Source: a virus. Taken from it: a stretch of 30,766 nt of DNA. Below are positions 28,540-30,766 of the stretch, one piece after another. Every line of letters begins with the position of its first letter. Position 1 is the stretch's first letter. The position numbers were made by a program, and so were the translations under genes. Below the pieces are notes generated by a model. That model ran no database searches. It saw only the letters and a program-made list of their open reading frames with translations, and had not been told where the DNA came from. Location of the stretch: positions 1-30,766 of IMG/VR virus record IMGVR_UViG_3300025102_000168; one strand, 5' to 3'.

Positions 28540-29249
28540 TATTGACCAGCCTCTCTCTTGAGCACAGCTGCAAGATCAGGGTTAGTTTCTTCCAACATCA
28601 TACGTTGAGTTAAGTTCGATGTCGCGTCTGCGTAGGGATTAGCCATGCCTACAGCCCCAGCAGTTCCTGTTGATGGCTTAGCCCCCATTCCGGCCTGAGT
28701 GCTTGGCTTGAAATGATGTTCAAAACCAGAACCAGGATTTTTTAATTTGGCTAAGTAGACACCTAAATCTTGTTCAACACCACCGTCAAGAACTTTGACG
28801 CTGCCATCTTCAGATTTCTTAAGACCGTTCTGCACTAATTGCAGCATTTGTTGGGCATTAATTGCTCCAGCCTGGCTGATTGCAGACAAAGCAGACGTTT
28901 GCATCGCTGCATTTTCGTTTGAAACTCGAAGCTCTTGCAATTGACGCTCTAGGTCAGCAATTTGTTGCTGCTTGTCTTGAGCAGTTTTGTTTGCTTCTTC
29001 CCAAAGGTCTTTCCATTGACCTTGGTCTTCAAGCGTTTTCCTACGCTGATCGTCTTGTTTTTTGTAGACATCATCAAGCTTGCCTTTAATGCCTTGGAAT
29101 TTGTCCTCGGCTTCGTTGGCACGTATTTTTAATGCTTGAATTTGCTGTTCGTAAACAGAAACGTCTACAGCAGGAGTTGAAGTCGTAGTCTCAGCCACAG
29201 GCTGTTCAGGAGTTGCCACAGGCGTCTCCTGGATGACTTGTTCTTCCAT
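28539..29249 (-). CDS. Scaffold-like coiled-coil protein
   Basis: The 236-residue protein has an acidic, Pro/Thr-rich N-terminus (EEQVIQETPVATPEQPVAET). A long coiled coil (about residues 30-115) follows, with RANEAEDKFQGIKGKLDDVY and QIADLERQLQELRV. Then come a short helical region, a Gly/Ser-rich linker, and a C-terminal segment (ATSNLTQRMMLEETNPDLA). Acidic coiled coil with a basic-linked C-terminal helix directly upstream of the capsid gene is the typical layout of scaffolding proteins. No protease is visible in the window. Confidence 0.83.
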   Translation of the reverse strand: MEEQVIQETPVATPEQPVAETTTSTPAVDVSVYEQQIQALKIRANEAEDKFQGIKGKLDDVYKKQDDQRRKTLEDQGQWKDLWEEANKTAQDKQQQIADLERQLQELRVSNENAAMQTSALSAISQAGAINAQQMLQLVQNGLKKSEDGSVKVLDGGVEQDLGVYLAKLKNPGSGFEHHFKPSTQAGMGAKPSTGTAGAVGMANPYADATSNLTQRMMLEETNPDLAAVLKREAGQ

Positions 29250-29263
29250 TGGAAAAAGTAGAT

Positions 29264-29371
29264 TTACTCTTCTACTTTACTGCTTTTAGCCTTTTTAGTT
29301 TCTTTTTTTGTGGCAGGCATTGGACATTCCTCTTTTTTAGGAGGATTAATCTCTTCAAAACGAAGTCCCAT
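29264..29371 (-). CDS. Small Lys/Glu-rich ORF between portal and scaffold
   Basis: ATG at 29371 to TAA at 29264-29266 gives a 35-residue product, MGLRFEEINPPKKEECPMPA followed by TKKETKKAKSSKVEE. An in-frame ATG at residue 18 is an alternative. The sequence fills the 145-base gap between portal and scaffold and has a clearly basic, disordered tail. It has no recognised domain; the composition resembles small nucleic-acid- or portal-binding tails seen near head genes. No independent evidence of translation is visible. Confidence 0.5.
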   Translation of the reverse strand: MGLRFEEINPPKKEECPMPATKKETKKAKSSKVEE

Positions 29372-29394
29372 GACAGTAGGAAGCTGTTGTGCTC

Positions 29395-30766
29395 CTACTG
29401 TACCTCTGCTGACTGATCTTGCGACTCCGCTGATGTAGGCAGAATTTCACCCTGTACCAACATCTCGCGGAACTCTTCGCGATCAATAATATTGTCTTGG
29501 AATAGCTGAGCCATTGCCGTAATGTCTTGACCAATAAGACGTTGAAGATCAAAGTCACGGCTGATCTTCACTTCAGGTGGCTCAATACCCAAATAATTGG
29601 CAGCCAGGTTGTAAGACTTTTGCAAACCTGACTCCAGGTCCATAGAAACCATCGACAACATTGAATTTGTGTCGATACGGTCTAATCGTCGTGCGTCAGC
29701 TGATTCAGCTACAAATTTTTGCTGGCTAAGCGTACTGATGCCCAACGTCGCCATTTGCTGCTGTAACTCTTGGATCTCCGCAGATTGCGCTTCAAAAGCA
29801 CTAGCGGCAGGCTCCACGTAATAAACCTTGTTCCCCGGCTGCGTTGCCATCGCATAGTTCACACTAATCGCCATATCTTTGGTCTGATCGTCCCAGCCCT
29901 CAAGCACCAGCATCGGCTGTGATGCAATATGCAGGCTATGAATCAAGTCAGCCTGACGTTGAAAATGAGCAAGGTTTAGATGAGCAATATCCAGTAACGG
30001 TGGACGACTTGTCATCGTGTCCGTCTTGTTCGCGTAGATCGTGACCAAGGGGACTTGATCAAGTGAATACGGCCCAGACTCAATAAGCTCAAACTCCGCC
30101 GTAGCGTCTGATTGGTCAAACGAAGAGGGATATGGGAAGTTCCCTTGCATCGCTTTCTTCTGCTCTTCTTGCCGATAGACGCGATAACGACCTGGCTCAA
30201 TGACACGGATTTGGTCATAGACCTTTTCTCCAAATTCACCGTCAGCTACAACAGCCTTTTCGCCAATACGCACTTGCGTCAGGTTGCCGTAATTTGATTC
30301 GCGGTCCAAACGCCAGCCATACACCTTGGTTGGGTCAACCTCAATCCAATATGGACGACGGTTTAATGCACGCTCTTCTGCAAGGCTTCGGGCTTCTGTT
30401 GGAGCGGGAAAGTCAACCAACGTATGGCAATGGCCATAGGTCAGCGCACAAATTACTAGACGACGTGCATACTCATCCAGATCTGAACCGCAGCCATCAA
30501 CGTCTTTGTTGAAAACTTCTGTCCAATATGGATCGCCAACAATATTGATTGGCTTACGCAGAATCAAGCCTGCTGCTGCTCGAATCAAACGTTGGGTATA
30601 AGGCGTAAAAACAGCACGATTTACACGTGCTAAGTACGCGGAATAATCTTCACGTGGTTCTATTGGCAAGAATGCTTCGCTATTATCACGTAAATACTCA
30701 GTGCCAGAAACCACGGCTTTCATGATTTCCCAGCCTTTCATCTGGTCAATCACTGCCCGTGTTCGA
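29395..30766 (-). CDS. Portal protein, DUF4055 type (N-terminus cut by window edge)
   Basis: The frame continues to the right edge; upstream of GTG 30753 it reads RTRA with no stop. The true start is therefore probably outside the window. The visible 457 residues carry DUF4055 elements: FLPIEPREDYSAYLARVNRA, PYTQRLIRAAAGLILRKPIN, RLVICALTYGHCHTLVDFPA, RRPYWIEVDPTKVYGWRLD, PLLDIAHLNLAHFQRQADL and SQPMLVLEG. The C-terminal coil (EIQELQQQMATLGISTLSQQ) and an acidic tail follow. Twelve copies form the DNA channel at one capsid vertex. The terminase genes should lie just to the right of this window. Confidence 0.9.
   Translation of the reverse strand, partial: RTRAVIDQMKGWEIMKAVVSGTEYLRDNSEAFLPIEPREDYSAYLARVNRAVFTPYTQRLIRAAAGLILRKPINIVGDPYWTEVFNKDVDGCGSDLDEYARRLVICALTYGHCHTLVDFPAPTEARSLAEERALNRRPYWIEVDPTKVYGWRLDRESNYGNLTQVRIGEKAVVADGEFGEKVYDQIRVIEPGRYRVYRQEEQKKAMQGNFPYPSSFDQSDATAEFELIESGPYSLDQVPLVTIYANKTDTMTSRPPLLDIAHLNLAHFQRQADLIHSLHIASQPMLVLEGWDDQTKDMAISVNYAMATQPGNKVYYVEPAASAFEAQSAEIQELQQQMATLGISTLSQQKFVAESADARRLDRIDTNSMLSMVSMDLESGLQKSYNLAANYLGIEPPEVKISRDFDLQRLIGQDITAMAQLFQDNIIDREEFREMLVQGEILPTSAESQDQSAEVQ

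Overview
The window reads as the late-gene half of a tailed phage (siphovirus) genome, or a closely related provirus. The tail genes follow the phage lambda order. The accessory proteins belong to types I recognise, from memory and without a database search, in phages of marine picocyanobacteria: a C39-like peptidase, a small beta-barrel protein with a signal peptide, fibre proteins with DUF7483-like repeats, a 'MAHFA...' fibre-associated protein, and a cluster of signal-peptide proteins. No integrase, replication gene, tRNA or CRISPR array is visible. The host assignment is an inference.

Right to left on the minus strand, the virion module runs: portal (DUF4055 type, cut by the right edge), a tiny Lys-rich ORF, scaffold-like coiled-coil protein, HK97-fold major capsid protein, head-tail adaptor, head-closure protein, tail-completion protein, tail terminator and major tail protein. 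Then come a G/GT tail-assembly chaperone pair with a readable -1 frameshift site, the tape measure, and lambda-like M, L (4-Cys Fe-S pattern), K (split into JAB and NlpC/P60 ORFs), I and J proteins. The J-like tip protein carries an apparent cupredoxin domain with a complete type-1 copper ligand set.

From 13.3 kb down to about 5.7 kb lies a dense cluster of fibre and adhesin genes. It includes a fibre with a C-terminal S74 self-cleaving chaperone, several trimer-like beta-structured proteins, a glycine-rich adhesin, a protein with a duplicated DUF7483-like unit, and small assembly-like proteins. Most neighbours overlap by 1-4 nt (TAATG, TGATG or ATGA), so they are probably translationally coupled.

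The left 5.6 kb is accessory. A minus-strand beta-barrel protein with its own terminator is followed by two membrane or proline-rich proteins. A plus-strand island (2366-4273) holds one two-helix membrane protein and three consecutive signal-peptide proteins with 4-nt overlaps. A minus-strand group (4-helix-hairpin-like small protein, C39 peptidase, small ORFs, membrane/coiled-coil protein) follows. At the far left are three small plus-strand ORFs, one with a ribbon-helix-helix-like pattern.

Intrinsic hairpins punctuate the virion operon: after the major capsid gene, after the major tail gene and after the beta-barrel gene. A tandem hairpin pair sits between scaffold and capsid. These fit graded expression of the abundant structural proteins. 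No intergenic stretch exceeds 300 bases.
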